Origin: JAABRB01 sp041617635
GTDB taxonomy: Bacteria; Pseudomonadota; Gammaproteobacteria; Burkholderiales; SG8-39
Direction: 5' to 3'
NCBI GenBank assembly: GCA_041617635.1
Contig: JBFJOO010000011.1
Span: 1 to 64,000, forward strand
Length of the DNA: 64,000 nt
Shown here: piece after piece, positions 1 through 10,100 of the stretch
How the letters are laid out: each line of letters opens with the position of its first letter
How positions within the stretch are numbered: the first letter of the stretch is position 1
Notes under the pieces: generated by a model
Told to the model about the DNA's origin: nothing
Database searches by the model: none
What the model saw: the letters and a program-made list of their open reading frames with translations, nothing else
Translations under genes and position numbers: made by a program

Positions 1-1
1 C

Positions 2-568
2 CATGCGCTCACCGCGAAGGCGTTCGACGACCAGCTTGCCAGCACCGTGTCGGCGGTGGTGAACATCGTGGTCAGCGAGCCGGCGGGAACGCGCCTCAAC
101 GTGGCGGCGCAATCCAATGGCGGCGTGGCGAGCGCATCGTCGACCTACAGCGGGGGCTTCCCGGCTGCGGCGGTGAACAACGGCGACCGCAAGGGCCTGA
201 ACTGGGGCAGCGGCGGGGGCTGGCACGATGCGACGGGAGGCACTTATCCCGACTGGGTGGAGGTCACGTTCAATGGGTTGAAGACGATCGACGAGATCGA
301 CGTGTTCACGATCCAGGACAACTACTCGGCGCCGGCGGAGCCGACCGAGGCGATGACCTTCACGGCCTACGGCATCACCGCGTTCGACGTGCAGTACTGG
401 AATAGCTCGGCCTGGGTGACGGTGCCGGGCGGTTCGGTGAGCGGCAACAACCGGGTGTGGCGGAAGTTCAGCTTCGCCGCGGTGAGCACCGATCGCATCC
501 GGGTGCTGGTCCATGGCGCGCTCTCGGGTTACAGTCGCGTCGCAGAAGTGGAGGCGTGGGGATATTGA
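2..568 (+). CDS. Partial secreted protein ending in an F5/8 type C (discoidin-like) domain
   Basis: The reading frame is open to the left edge of the window (from base 2), so this is the 3' end of a longer gene. The last roughly 150 residues read as a discoidin/F5-8C beta-sandwich: N-V-A-A-Q-S-N-G-G near the start, then W-V-E-V-T-F followed by I-D-E-I-D-V-F, and a closing R-I-R-V-L-V-H...R-V-A-E-V-E-A-W-G-Y. These are hallmarks of carbohydrate- or surface-binding modules in exported proteins. The residues before it look like the tail of an Ig-like or linker segment. The substrate and the upstream domains cannot be seen. An ATG/GTG-initiated protein starting inside the window is unlikely, because the domain lacks room for a signal peptide. 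Confidence 0.75.
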   Translation, partial: HALTAKAFDDQLASTVSAVVNIVVSEPAGTRLNVAAQSNGGVASASSTYSGGFPAAAVNNGDRKGLNWGSGGGWHDATGGTYPDWVEVTFNGLKTIDEIDVFTIQDNYSAPAEPTEAMTFTAYGITAFDVQYWNSSAWVTVPGGSVSGNNRVWRKFSFAAVSTDRIRVLVHGALSGYSRVAEVEAWGY

Positions 569-607
569 CCGGCGATCTCTAACCACCCAGGAACAGGGAG
601 AAACGTC

Positions 608-1009
608 ATGCGATATCGAATCTTGCTGGGTTCTCTATTGGGATTCTTGCCGCTCACGCTGGTTATGGCGGAGGATCCGCTGCCCACGAGCATGAATGGA
701 CGTTGGGTCGGCACCAGCTCAAAGAGCGTAGGCAAAGCGCCAATCGACATCGCATGGTCGGTGATGGTTGCGAAGCAGAACCCGGACGGATCCTTCGAGG
801 GGACCGTCACTTATCAGGGAACCCGATGCAGCGCGAAGGATGCCCCAATGAAGGGAACCTTCAACGGCGAGGAGCTGGTCATCAAGACCGAGCTCGAACC
901 CAAGGCGCAGTGTGGTTCCGTGACGTATAGGATGAAGAAGGCTGGCGGAAAGCACCTCTTCGAAGGAACGAATCGCTCGGGGATCTCCGGGTACCTCGAT
1001 CCTTCGTGA
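608..1009 (+). CDS. Small exported protein of unknown function
   Basis: This is a 133-residue protein with a clear signal peptide: basic start, hydrophobic core, and probable cleavage after V-M-A near residue 21. The mature part begins around M-N-G-R-W-V-G-T and has G-T-V-T-Y and G-T-F-N-G repeats typical of a small periplasmic beta-barrel or lipocalin-like fold. Two cysteines (in R-C-S-A-K and Q-C-G-S-V) could form a disulfide. The start is supported by GGGAG about 7 bases upstream. It follows the discoidin-domain gene by 39 bases and may be cotranscribed. I do not recognise a named family. Confidence 0.7.
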   Translation: MRYRILLGSLLGFLPLTLVMAEDPLPTSMNGRWVGTSSKSVGKAPIDIAWSVMVAKQNPDGSFEGTVTYQGTRCSAKDAPMKGTFNGEELVIKTELEPKAQCGSVTYRMKKAGGKHLFEGTNRSGISGYLDPS

Positions 1010-1017
1010 TTCGAAAT

Positions 1018-1920
1018 TCAGGCGATCTCGCTGCGATGTAGCAGAAAGACCTGCTCGTCGCCGGCGCGCACGTGGAGCCAGGTGAACGGCAACCGTGGAT
1101 AGGCTGCCTCGAGCGCCGCCCGGTTGGCGCCGATTTCCATGACCAGGATCCCGCGTTCGTTCAGGTAGCCGGGTGCCGCCTCGAGGATGCGGCGAGCGAT
1201 GCTCAGCCCGTCTGCGCCGCCCGCTAGCGCCAGCCCCGGCTCATGGCGGTACTCGTCCGGAAGCGTGCGCATGGCATGCGCATTGACATACGGGGGATTC
1301 GCGAGGATCACGTCGTAGCGCTCGCCGGCCAGCGCTGCGAAAACATCCGATCGAACGGGACGCAGCCGCCCCTGCAGCCCATAGGCGGCCACATTGACTC
1401 GCGTCACGGCGAGCGCCTCCTCGGAAACATCGGCGGCGTCGACCTGCGCTGCAGGAAAGGCGAGCGCTGCGAGAATCGCCAAGCATCCCGAGCCCGTGCA
1501 CATGTCCAGGATGCGGCCGATCGATGCCGGGGAGCGGACCCAAGGGGAGAGTCGGTCATCGAGAAGCTCCGCGATGTGCGATCGCGGCACGATGACCCGC
1601 TCGTCCACGAAGAAACGGTGACCGCCCAGCCAGGCTTCGTTCAGGAGGTAGGCGAGCGGGGCGCGCGATTCGATTCTACGGTCGGCAAGCGCCTCGAGCC
1701 GGTGCGCGAGCACCGCCTTCACCCGCCGATCGAGCGCGCCGACCAGGTCGTCGAACGCGATGCCGAGCACGTTGCATACGAGCCATGCCGCCTCGTCGCG
1801 GGCGGATTCGGTACCATGGCCGAAGGCGAGCCGGGCGGCGGCGAAGCGCCGCGTGATCCTGCGCCAGTGGTGACGGACGGTGGACGGCGCCGCGGGCGCC
1901 CGGCGCTTGCCGCGGGTCAA
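1018..1920 (-). CDS. prmB: Ribosomal protein L3 glutamine N5-methyltransferase PrmB
   Basis: PrmB is an S-adenosylmethionine-dependent enzyme that methylates a glutamine of ribosomal protein L3. The 300-residue product has the SAM-binding loop D-M-C-T-G-S-G-C near 139-146 and the catalytic N-P-P-Y at 208-211, the motif of glutamine/adenine N-methyltransferases. V-I-V-P-R-S near 109-114 is typical of the PrmB/PrmC group. The start is a TTG whose bases overlap the dapE stop (TTGA), so translation is probably coupled to dapE. PrmC (release factor methylase) is the close alternative. The dapE-prmB neighbourhood favours PrmB. Confidence 0.85.
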   Translation of the reverse strand: MTRGKRRAPAAPSTVRHHWRRITRRFAAARLAFGHGTESARDEAAWLVCNVLGIAFDDLVGALDRRVKAVLAHRLEALADRRIESRAPLAYLLNEAWLGGHRFFVDERVIVPRSHIAELLDDRLSPWVRSPASIGRILDMCTGSGCLAILAALAFPAAQVDAADVSEEALAVTRVNVAAYGLQGRLRPVRSDVFAALAGERYDVILANPPYVNAHAMRTLPDEYRHEPGLALAGGADGLSIARRILEAAPGYLNERGILVMEIGANRAALEAAYPRLPFTWLHVRAGDEQVFLLHRSEIA

Positions 1921-3044
1921 GCGAGCAGTTTGTCGAGCACGCCGCGGTAGATGGCGCTGAGCGGCTCGATGTCCGCGAGCGCGACGTGCTCGTCGATCTT
2001 GTGGATGGATGCGTTCAGGACGCCGAACTCCACCACCTGTGAACAGATTCGCGCGATGAAGCGGCCGTCGGAAGTTCCGCCGGTCGTCGAGACCTCCGTG
2101 TCGACGCCGGTCACGTTCCGAATCGATTCACGCATGGCGTCGACGAGTGCGCCACGCTCGGTGAGAAACGGTTCGGCGGATAGCGACCATTCGAGCGTGT
2201 ACTCGAGCCCGTGCCGATCCAGGATCGCATGCACGCCCTGTTGCAGGCCTTCCGGCGTGCTGGAGCTCGCATAGCGAAAATTGAAAAGTATCTCCACTTC
2301 GCCGGGGATCACGTTCGTGGCCCCCGCCCCGCCGTGGATATTGGATACCTGCCAGGTCGTGGGCGGGAAATGCGCGTTACCCTGATCCCATTCGGCGGCC
2401 GCTAGTTCCGCGAGGGCCGGCGCGAGGGCGTGGACCGGATTGCGGGCGAGGTGCGGATAGGCCACGTGACCCTGAACGCCCCTGACCAGCAGGCGTCCGG
2501 AAAGGGACCCACGGCGGCCATTCTTGATCATGTCACCCAGGCGGTCGACGGAAGTAGGTTCTCCGACGATGCAGTAGTCGATCCGCTCCCCGCGCCGCGC
2601 GAGCTGTTCGACGACCTTGACTGTCCCGTCCGTCGCCACGCCTTCCTCATCGGAGGTGATGAGCAGCGCGATGGAGCCGCGATGCGCCGGATGTGCGCGG
2701 ACAAACCCCTCGCACGCCGTGACGAACGCCGCTATCGCGCTCTTCATGTCGGAAGCGCCCCGCCCGTACAACCGGCCCGCGCGCTCCACGGGCTCGAACG
2801 GGGGGGAATGCCATGCTTCGAGCGGACCGGTCGGAACGACGTCCGTGTGTCCTGCGAAGCAGATCAGCGGCGCGTCGGTACCATGCCGTGCCCAAAGGTT
2901 GGCAACGGGTCCGCTCGGCATGCGCTCGATCGAGAAACCGATCGCGCGCAAGCGCTCCGCGATGATCTGCTGGCAGCCGGCGTCGTCGGGCGTTACCGAG
3001 GGGCGCGCGATCAGCGCGCGGGTCAGGGCAATCGTGTCACTCAT
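1917..3044 (-). CDS. dapE: Succinyl-diaminopimelate desuccinylase DapE
   Basis: DapE is a dinuclear zinc hydrolase that releases succinate from N-succinyl-LL-diaminopimelate in the lysine and peptidoglycan precursor pathway. The 375-residue product matches the usual length. Metal and catalytic motifs are visible: A-G-H-T-D-V near 64-69, G-R-G-A-S-D-M near 94-100, S-D-E-E-G near 131-135, and a late histidine in S-I-H-K-I-D. It is the last dap gene of the minus-strand group (queF, dapC, dapD, pilU, dapE, prmB). Its stop overlaps the prmB start. Confidence 0.95.
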   Translation of the reverse strand: MSDTIALTRALIARPSVTPDDAGCQQIIAERLRAIGFSIERMPSGPVANLWARHGTDAPLICFAGHTDVVPTGPLEAWHSPPFEPVERAGRLYGRGASDMKSAIAAFVTACEGFVRAHPAHRGSIALLITSDEEGVATDGTVKVVEQLARRGERIDYCIVGEPTSVDRLGDMIKNGRRGSLSGRLLVRGVQGHVAYPHLARNPVHALAPALAELAAAEWDQGNAHFPPTTWQVSNIHGGAGATNVIPGEVEILFNFRYASSSTPEGLQQGVHAILDRHGLEYTLEWSLSAEPFLTERGALVDAMRESIRNVTGVDTEVSTTGGTSDGRFIARICSQVVEFGVLNASIHKIDEHVALADIEPLSAIYRGVLDKLLA

Positions 3045-3176
3045 CGGAACGGATCAGGCGTCGGGTTCGCCTCCGCGCGTCGCTGACCGCATACCGTCAA
3101 CCGGTACGGCCGCTCTCCGGCGCAGACGCGAGGAGATGGCGAAGTTTACCAGCGGCGATGGGCGCCGCGGGTCCGC

Positions 3177-4346
<1,170 letters not shown>

Positions 4347-4458
4347 GGCATTCCTCCAGGCGGGGAGCGGGGTCAGCGAACGCCGCAAAGGGGCGATGCC
4401 CCCTGCGAAACCCCTATCCTAGTGCAAAGCCCGAAAGGCCGGACTCTGCAGTGCATCG

Positions 4459-5280
4459 TTAGTCTCCGCGCAGCAACTCGTTGATGCCGGTCTTCGCGCG
4501 GGTCTTGGCGTCGACCCGTTTCACGATGACGGCGCAATAAAGGCCGTATTTTCCGTCGGGCGAGGGCAGTGTTCCAGGAACTACTACCGATCCGGTCGGG
4601 ACCCGGCCATAGGAGATCTCCCCCGAGGCCCGATCGTAGATCCGCGTGCTGATTCCAATGAATACGCCCATCGAGATCACCGAATTCTCCTCCACAACGA
4701 CGCCTTCGACGATCTCCGATCGGGCGCCGATGAAGCAGTTGTCCTCGATGATGGTCGGATTGGCCTGGATCGGCTCGAGCACCCCGCCGATGCCCACGCC
4801 TCCCGAGAGGTGAACGTTGCGGCCGATCTGCGCGCAGGAGCCGACCGTCGCCCAGGTGTCGACCATCGTGCCCTCGTCGACGTACGCGCCGATGTTGACG
4901 TAGGAAGGCATCAGGACCACGTTCTTAGCGATATATGCACCGCGCCGGGCCATCGCCGGCGGGACGACGCGGAATCCGCCGGAGGTGAAGTCTGCGCCCG
5001 AATAGCCGGCGAACTTGGCCGGCACCTTATCGAAGTAACGCGTCGCGCCGCCTTCCACCACCGCATTGTCTTCGAGTCGGAACGAGAGCAGAACGGCTTT
5101 CTTGAGCCACTGATGGGTGTGCCATCGACCGTCGATCTTCTCCGCGACGCGCAGCTTGCCCTGGTCCAGCAGCCCCAGCGCCTCGGACACCGCGGTCCGC
5201 AGCTTCGGGTCGGCGCTGGACGGAGAGACCTGCGTACGGTTCTCCCATGCCTGGTCGATGAGGCTCTCGATTTCCTGCAT
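4459..5280 (-). CDS. dapD: Tetrahydrodipicolinate N-succinyltransferase DapD
   Basis: DapD transfers succinyl from succinyl-CoA to tetrahydrodipicolinate, the step before DapC. The ATG at 5280 gives 273 residues, the usual family length. An upstream ATG at 5298 would add six residues, and neither has a clear ribosome site. The middle of the protein is a left-handed beta-helix of hexapeptide repeats (V-N-I-G-A-Y-V, C-A-Q-I-G-R-N-V, F-I-G-A-R-S-E-I-V-E-G). The C-terminus carries the conserved lysine-rich end. It lies downstream of dapC, and the short gap holds a perfect hairpin repeat (5346-5365). Confidence 0.95.
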   Translation of the reverse strand: MQEIESLIDQAWENRTQVSPSSADPKLRTAVSEALGLLDQGKLRVAEKIDGRWHTHQWLKKAVLLSFRLEDNAVVEGGATRYFDKVPAKFAGYSGADFTSGGFRVVPPAMARRGAYIAKNVVLMPSYVNIGAYVDEGTMVDTWATVGSCAQIGRNVHLSGGVGIGGVLEPIQANPTIIEDNCFIGARSEIVEGVVVEENSVISMGVFIGISTRIYDRASGEISYGRVPTGSVVVPGTLPSPDGKYGLYCAVIVKRVDAKTRAKTGINELLRGD

Positions 5281-5340
5281 GATGTCTGTACGAGCCATTT
5301 GGATATCAGTCGCGGTGCCGTCGCAATCCAAAAGCGATTT

Positions 5341-5371
5341 AACGAACAAGGGGCAAGCCCCTTGTATATCC
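5341..5371 (+). repeat. Short form of a dispersed palindromic repeat (AACGAAC...TATATCC family)
   Basis: The core ACAAGGGGCAAGCCCCTTGT (5346-5365) is a perfect 9-bp stem with a 2-base loop, flanked by AACGA on the left and ATATCC on the right. The same two ends recur at 11891-11959, 11962-12072 and, inverted, at 21970-22036, with longer interiors. It lies in the dapC-dapD gap and would be transcribed in the dap message. There is no T-run, so it is unlikely to be a simple terminator. Confidence 0.7.
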
Positions 5372-5392
5372 CCAACCTCGAGGCGATCCGCT

Positions 5393-6586
5393 TCAGAGTT
5401 TCTCTGAAAAGCGACGGATGCGATCCACGCCCTCGATGCACTCCTCGTAGCGGGCGACGAGGGCCACGCGCACGTGGTTCCTGCCCGGGTTGGTACCGTG
5501 TGCCTCGCGCGCGAGGAAGCTTCCCGGCAGGACCGTCACATTATAGTCACGGTGGAGCATCCGGGCGAACTCGGTGTCGGAGATCGGCGTGCGGATCCAG
5601 AAGTAGAAACCGCCATCGGGCAGCGACGTCTCGAGCGGTGCCGCGAGCATCGGCAATGCGGCTTCGAACTTGGCTCGATAGAGCGCCCGGTTCTCGATCA
5701 CGTGCGCCTCGTCGCGCCATGCGGCCTCGCTTGCCGCTTGCACGGCCGGATTCATTGCGCTGCCATGGTAGGTGCGGTAGAGGAGAAATTTCTTCAGGAT
5801 CGCGGCGTCTCCGGCCGCGAAACCCGAGCGCAGCCCCGGCACGTTGGATCGCTTGGACAGGCTGGAAAGGACGACCAGGCGCGGGAAACCGTGGCGACCG
5901 AGACGGTGCGCCGCATCCAGGGCGCCCAGCGGGGGATGGCCCTCATCCAGGTAAAGCTCGGAGTAGCACTCGTCCGCCACGACGACGAATCCCCAGCGGT
6001 CGGAAAGCTCGAACACGCGCCGCCACTCTTCGAGCGCCATCACCCGGCCGGTCGGATTGCCGGGCGAGCAGGCATAAAGGAGCTGGACGCTGCGCCACAG
6101 CGCCTCGGGCACCGCGTCGAGATCCAGCGCGAATGCTTTCTCGCGCTGCTGATTGACGTAGTAGGGCGTCGCCCCCGCGAGGATCGCCGCCCCCTCGTAG
6201 ATCTGATAGAACGGATTCGGGCAAATGACGATCGCGTCCCCGCGACGCGGATCCACAAGTGTCTGGGCGATGGCGAACAGCGCTTCGCGCGAACCGTTCA
6301 CCGGCAGCACCTGGGTGTCCGGATCCACGGAACTCAGCGCGTACCGCCGTTCCAGCCACGCCGCGATCGCGGTGCGCAGGCCCGGCAGGCCCGCGGTCGC
6401 CGGATAGTTCGCGAGACCGCCGAGGCGATCGGTCAGGACGCGCTTGATGAACTCTGGCGTGGGGTGCTTCGGCTCGCCGATCGACAGGCTGATGGGACTC
6501 AAGCCCTCTTTGGGCGATACTTGCGCGAGCAGCTCGCGCAGCTTTTCAAACGGATAGGGCTGCAGCTTCTCGAGATTCGGATTCAT
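5393..6586 (-). CDS. dapC: N-succinyldiaminopimelate aminotransferase DapC
   Basis: DapC is a PLP-dependent class I/II aminotransferase that makes N-succinyl-LL-diaminopimelate. The ATG at 6586 gives 397 residues. Fold-type I features include Y-A-C-S-P-G-N-P-T-G near 171-180, A-D-E-C-Y near 204-208, and the PLP lysine in S-L-S-K-R-S-N (K245). The C-terminal arginine motif lies in N-H-V-R-V-A-L. The start codon overlaps the queF stop (ATGA), indicating coupling. The frame stays open further upstream across queF, but that stretch is the antisense-like shadow of queF and lacks aminotransferase features. Confidence 0.93.
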   Translation of the reverse strand: MNPNLEKLQPYPFEKLRELLAQVSPKEGLSPISLSIGEPKHPTPEFIKRVLTDRLGGLANYPATAGLPGLRTAIAAWLERRYALSSVDPDTQVLPVNGSREALFAIAQTLVDPRRGDAIVICPNPFYQIYEGAAILAGATPYYVNQQREKAFALDLDAVPEALWRSVQLLYACSPGNPTGRVMALEEWRRVFELSDRWGFVVVADECYSELYLDEGHPPLGALDAAHRLGRHGFPRLVVLSSLSKRSNVPGLRSGFAAGDAAILKKFLLYRTYHGSAMNPAVQAASEAAWRDEAHVIENRALYRAKFEAALPMLAAPLETSLPDGGFYFWIRTPISDTEFARMLHRDYNVTVLPGSFLAREAHGTNPGRNHVRVALVARYEECIEGVDRIRRFSEKL

Positions 6587-6990
6587 CCGGCGGAGTCGAA
6601 GCGAATCGGCTCGATCGGAATGGCCGGCTTCCAGCGCGCCTTGCGATGCTCCGCCACGACCGTCGTGTAGATTCCGCCGCGCACGAGGAACCGGGCGGCG
6701 AGGCGCGCAAAGCGCGGTGCGATTGCCCGCACCAGGTCGTCGAGGATCCGATTGGTCACCGCTTCGTGAAACGCGCCCTCGTTCCGAAACGACCAGATGT
6801 ACAGCTTGAGGCTCTTGAGCTCGACGCACCGGCGATCGGCCACATAGTCGAGGTAGAGCGTCGCGAAATCCGGCTGCCCGGTCATCGGACAGAGGCACGT
6901 GAACTCCGGAATCTCCATGTGGATCAGGTAGTCGCGGGACGGAGCCGGATTCGGAAAGGTAGTCAGCGCTTGGCTCGGTTTGCTGGGCAT
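6583..6990 (-). CDS. queF: NADPH-dependent 7-cyano-7-deazaguanine reductase QueF
   Basis: QueF reduces preQ0 to preQ1 in queuosine tRNA-modification synthesis. This is the short, unimodular form (135 residues from the ATG at 6990; a TTG at 6996 is also possible). Key residues are the catalytic cysteine in T-C-L-C-P (C34), the aspartate in Q-P-D-F-A-T (D41), and the substrate-binding E-L-K-S-L-K-L-Y near 57-64 followed by S-F-R-N-E-G-A-F-H-E. It is the first gene of the minus-strand group, divergent from smc. Its stop overlaps the dapC start. Confidence 0.93.
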   Translation of the reverse strand: MPSKPSQALTTFPNPAPSRDYLIHMEIPEFTCLCPMTGQPDFATLYLDYVADRRCVELKSLKLYIWSFRNEGAFHEAVTNRILDDLVRAIAPRFARLAARFLVRGGIYTTVVAEHRKARWKPAIPIEPIRFDSAG

Positions 6991-7039
6991 CGACAAGGGC
7001 GCGGTGGGGCGTGTGGGGGTCGGGACGACGAAGACGAGA

Positions 7040-7048
7040 TGCTATTAT
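7040..7048 (+). promoter_or_regulatory. Possible extended -10 promoter for smc
   Basis: TGCTATTAT matches an extended -10 (TGN plus TATTAT) about 75 bases before the smc start in the queF/smc divergent gap. No convincing -35 is present, so this is only a candidate. Confidence 0.35.
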
Positions 7049-7121
7049 ATCGGCCATGATTTCCCCTCGATTTCCGCGGTAGTCCCACCGTTCCCTCCAT
7101 CAGGTTCCCCGGCTAACAACA

Positions 7122-10100
7122 TTGCGCCTCACACAGATCAAGCTAGCAGGGTTCAAGTCATTCGTGGACCCCACCCATATCGACTTGCCCGGCCAGCTCG
7201 TCGGCGTAGTCGGCCCGAACGGATGCGGCAAGTCGAACATCATCGACGCAATACGCTGGGTCCTCGGCGAAAGCAAGGCCTCGGCCCTGCGCGGCGAGTC
7301 CATGCAGGACGTCATCTTCAACGGCTCGTCGCTGCGCAATCCGGTCGCGCGCGCCAGCGTCGAGCTGGCCTTCGACAATTCACTCGGCAAGGCGGCCGGC
7401 CAGTGGTCGCAATACGCCGAAATATCGATCAAGCGCGTGCTGCAACGCGACGGCGAATCGTCGTATTTCATCAACAACACTCACGTGCGGCGACGCGATG
7501 TTCAGGACATCTTCCTGGGCACCGGCGTCGGGCCGCGCGCCTACGCGATCATCGAGCAAGGCATGATCTCGCGCGTCATCGAGGCGAGGCCCGAGGAGTT
7601 GCGGGTCTTTCTCGAAGAAGCGGCCGGAGTCTCCAAGTACAAGGAGCGGCGCCGGGAGACCGAGCATCGACTACAGGACACGCGCGAAAACCTGGCCCGC
7701 GTCGACGACATCCGGGGCGAGCTCGAGACCCAGATCGAAAAGCTCACACAGCAGGCCGAGATCGCTACGCAGTACAAGGCGCTGCACGCGGAAGCGCAGC
7801 TGAAACAGCACTTGCTCTGGCTGCTGCGCAAGCAGGAGGCGGGCAACGATGCGGCGCGCCAGCGCCGCGAGATCGAAAAGACCGCTAACGAGCTGGAGGG
7901 GGAGACCGCACGACTGCGGGAGATCGAGAAACGCGTCGAGGCGTTGCGGGTCGAGCACTACACGGCAGCCGACGCCGTAAGCGCGGCGCAAGGCGAGTTC
8001 TACACCGTCAACACGGAGGTTTCCCGCCTCGAGACCGAGATCAGGTTCGTCGGCGAGACGCGCCAAAGGCTGGAAGCGCAGGTCCGGCAGATCGCGCATC
8101 AGCTCGAGCAGTGGGAGCGCCAGCGCGGCGAACTCGATGCGGACCGGACCGCGTGGGACGCGCGGCGCGCGGAAGCACGCGAGCGTGTGGGCGAAGCGGA
8201 GCGGCGCCTCGCCGAGGAGCGTGCGAAGGTGCCCGCGGCAGAGCAGCGATACCGTGAGGCGCAGGGCCGTCTCGGCGAGGCGCGCGGTGCGATCGGGCAG
8301 GCGGAGCGGACGCTTCAGGTGGAGCAGAACACCCTGGAGCACCTCGGCCGGGTGCTGGTGCAGCTCGAGCAACGTGCCGAGCGCTTGGAGTCGGAACTCG
8401 GCCAGCTTTTCGAGCCGGACACTGCCAGGGTGAACGAGATTCAATCGCTTGCCGAGGCGGCGACGCGCGAGATGGCGGCGCTTGGCACGCAGATCGGTCA
8501 GGCTGAGGATGCGTTGCCGGCCCTCGAGGCCGGGCAGCGCGCCGCGCTCGATCACCTGCAGCTGCTCGAGCGCGAGAAGAGCGCGCTGGAGGGACGACTC
8601 TCGACGCTCAAGCGGATCCAGGAGCGCGTCGACGAGGATGCCGAGATCCAGGACTGGCTCGAGCGCCACGCGCTCAGGGCGCTACCGCGGCTCTGGCAGA
8701 AGGTTACCGTCGATTCCGGGTGGGAGACGGCGGTCGAGTCGGTGTTGCGTGAGCGGCTGCACTCGATGGAGCTCGCCGATCCCGATGCGATCCAGGCGCT
8801 GCTCGAGGATCCGCCCGCGGCGAAGCTCGCGGTGTTCTCGCGGGGCGATGCGATGAGCGCGCCTACCCAATCGGGATTGCTGCCCCTCGCGACGAAAGTC
8901 CGCTACGGCGATCCCGGGATCAGGGGTCTCGTCGAGGATTGGCTGAGCGGCTTTTACGCCGTCGAAGGCATTCCGCGCCTGATGGACCGGCTCGCCCTTG
9001 CGACTGGCGCAGTCCTGGTGAATCGCGAGGGTCACCAGTTCGGGCGTTACTCGGTCGGCTTTCACGGGCCGGACTCGGGCGATGCGGGGATCCTGGTCCG
9101 GCAGCGCGAGATCGAAGCATTGTCCGCGGAGCTCGCCGGATACGCGCCACGGGTCACGGCGGCGCAATCCGCGGTCGCCAACGCGGAAGCCGCCCTGGCT
9201 GATCATCGTGCGTTGATTTCCGCGCTCAGGAGCGGGGAGGCGGAGCTCACCCAGCGGCGCCACGACCAGGAGCTCGAGCATGTGCGGCTTGCGGAGGGGG
9301 CGACACGCGTTCGGGAGCGGCGGGAGCAGATACGGCGCGAGCTCGCAGAGCTCCGGCAACAAGGCGCCGCCGAGCGGTCGAATCAGGAGTCATCCGAGGC
9401 GAACCTCCTCGCCCACCAAGGCGAGATCGACCGCGTCTATGCCGCCTTCGAGTCGACTCAGGGCGAGCATGACGATGCACAGCGGTTGCTCGACGCGCAG
9501 CGGGAGGCGGTTCAAACGGTCGAGCGCGCCGTCCAGGAGGCGCTATTCAGCTCAAGAGAATCTGATAATAAACTCAATGAGATAGTGAGATCTCTTGAGA
9601 GTATACATGAACAGATCCTGCGGTCGCAGCAGCAGCGTTCGGCGGCGCAGGAGGAGCTCGCGGGGCTGGAAGACAGCGCCCTCCGAGCCAGCCTGAACGA
9701 CGTGCTCGCCAAGCGCGTCGAGCGGGAGCGGGCGCTGGCGGAGGCGCGCAATCGGCAGGAGGATCTCGGCGCCCAGCTGCGATCGGCTGACGAGGAACGG
9801 CTGGGCTCGGAGCAGCGACTGCCGCCCCTGCGGGACCGGATGGGCGATCTGCGCTTGAAGGAGCAGGCCGCAACCATGAACCACGATCAATACGCGAGCC
9901 AACTCGCGGAGGCCGGGGCGGACGAAGCGTCGCTCGCGGCGCATCTCGAGCGAGGGATGCGGCCGAACGCGCTGCAGTCCGAGATCGGGCGGCTCAACCA
10001 GGCGATGGCGGAACTCGGGGCGATCAATATGGCGGCGCTCGAAGAGCTCGCGTCGTCGCAGGAGCGCAAGGAGTTCCTCGACGCCCAGGCCGCCGATTTG

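Noticed and set aside
4810..6156. A 448-codon plus-strand frame opposite dapD/dapC
   Set aside because: Arg- and Pro-rich shadow translation of GC-rich antisense sequence; dapC and dapD are certain on the other strand.
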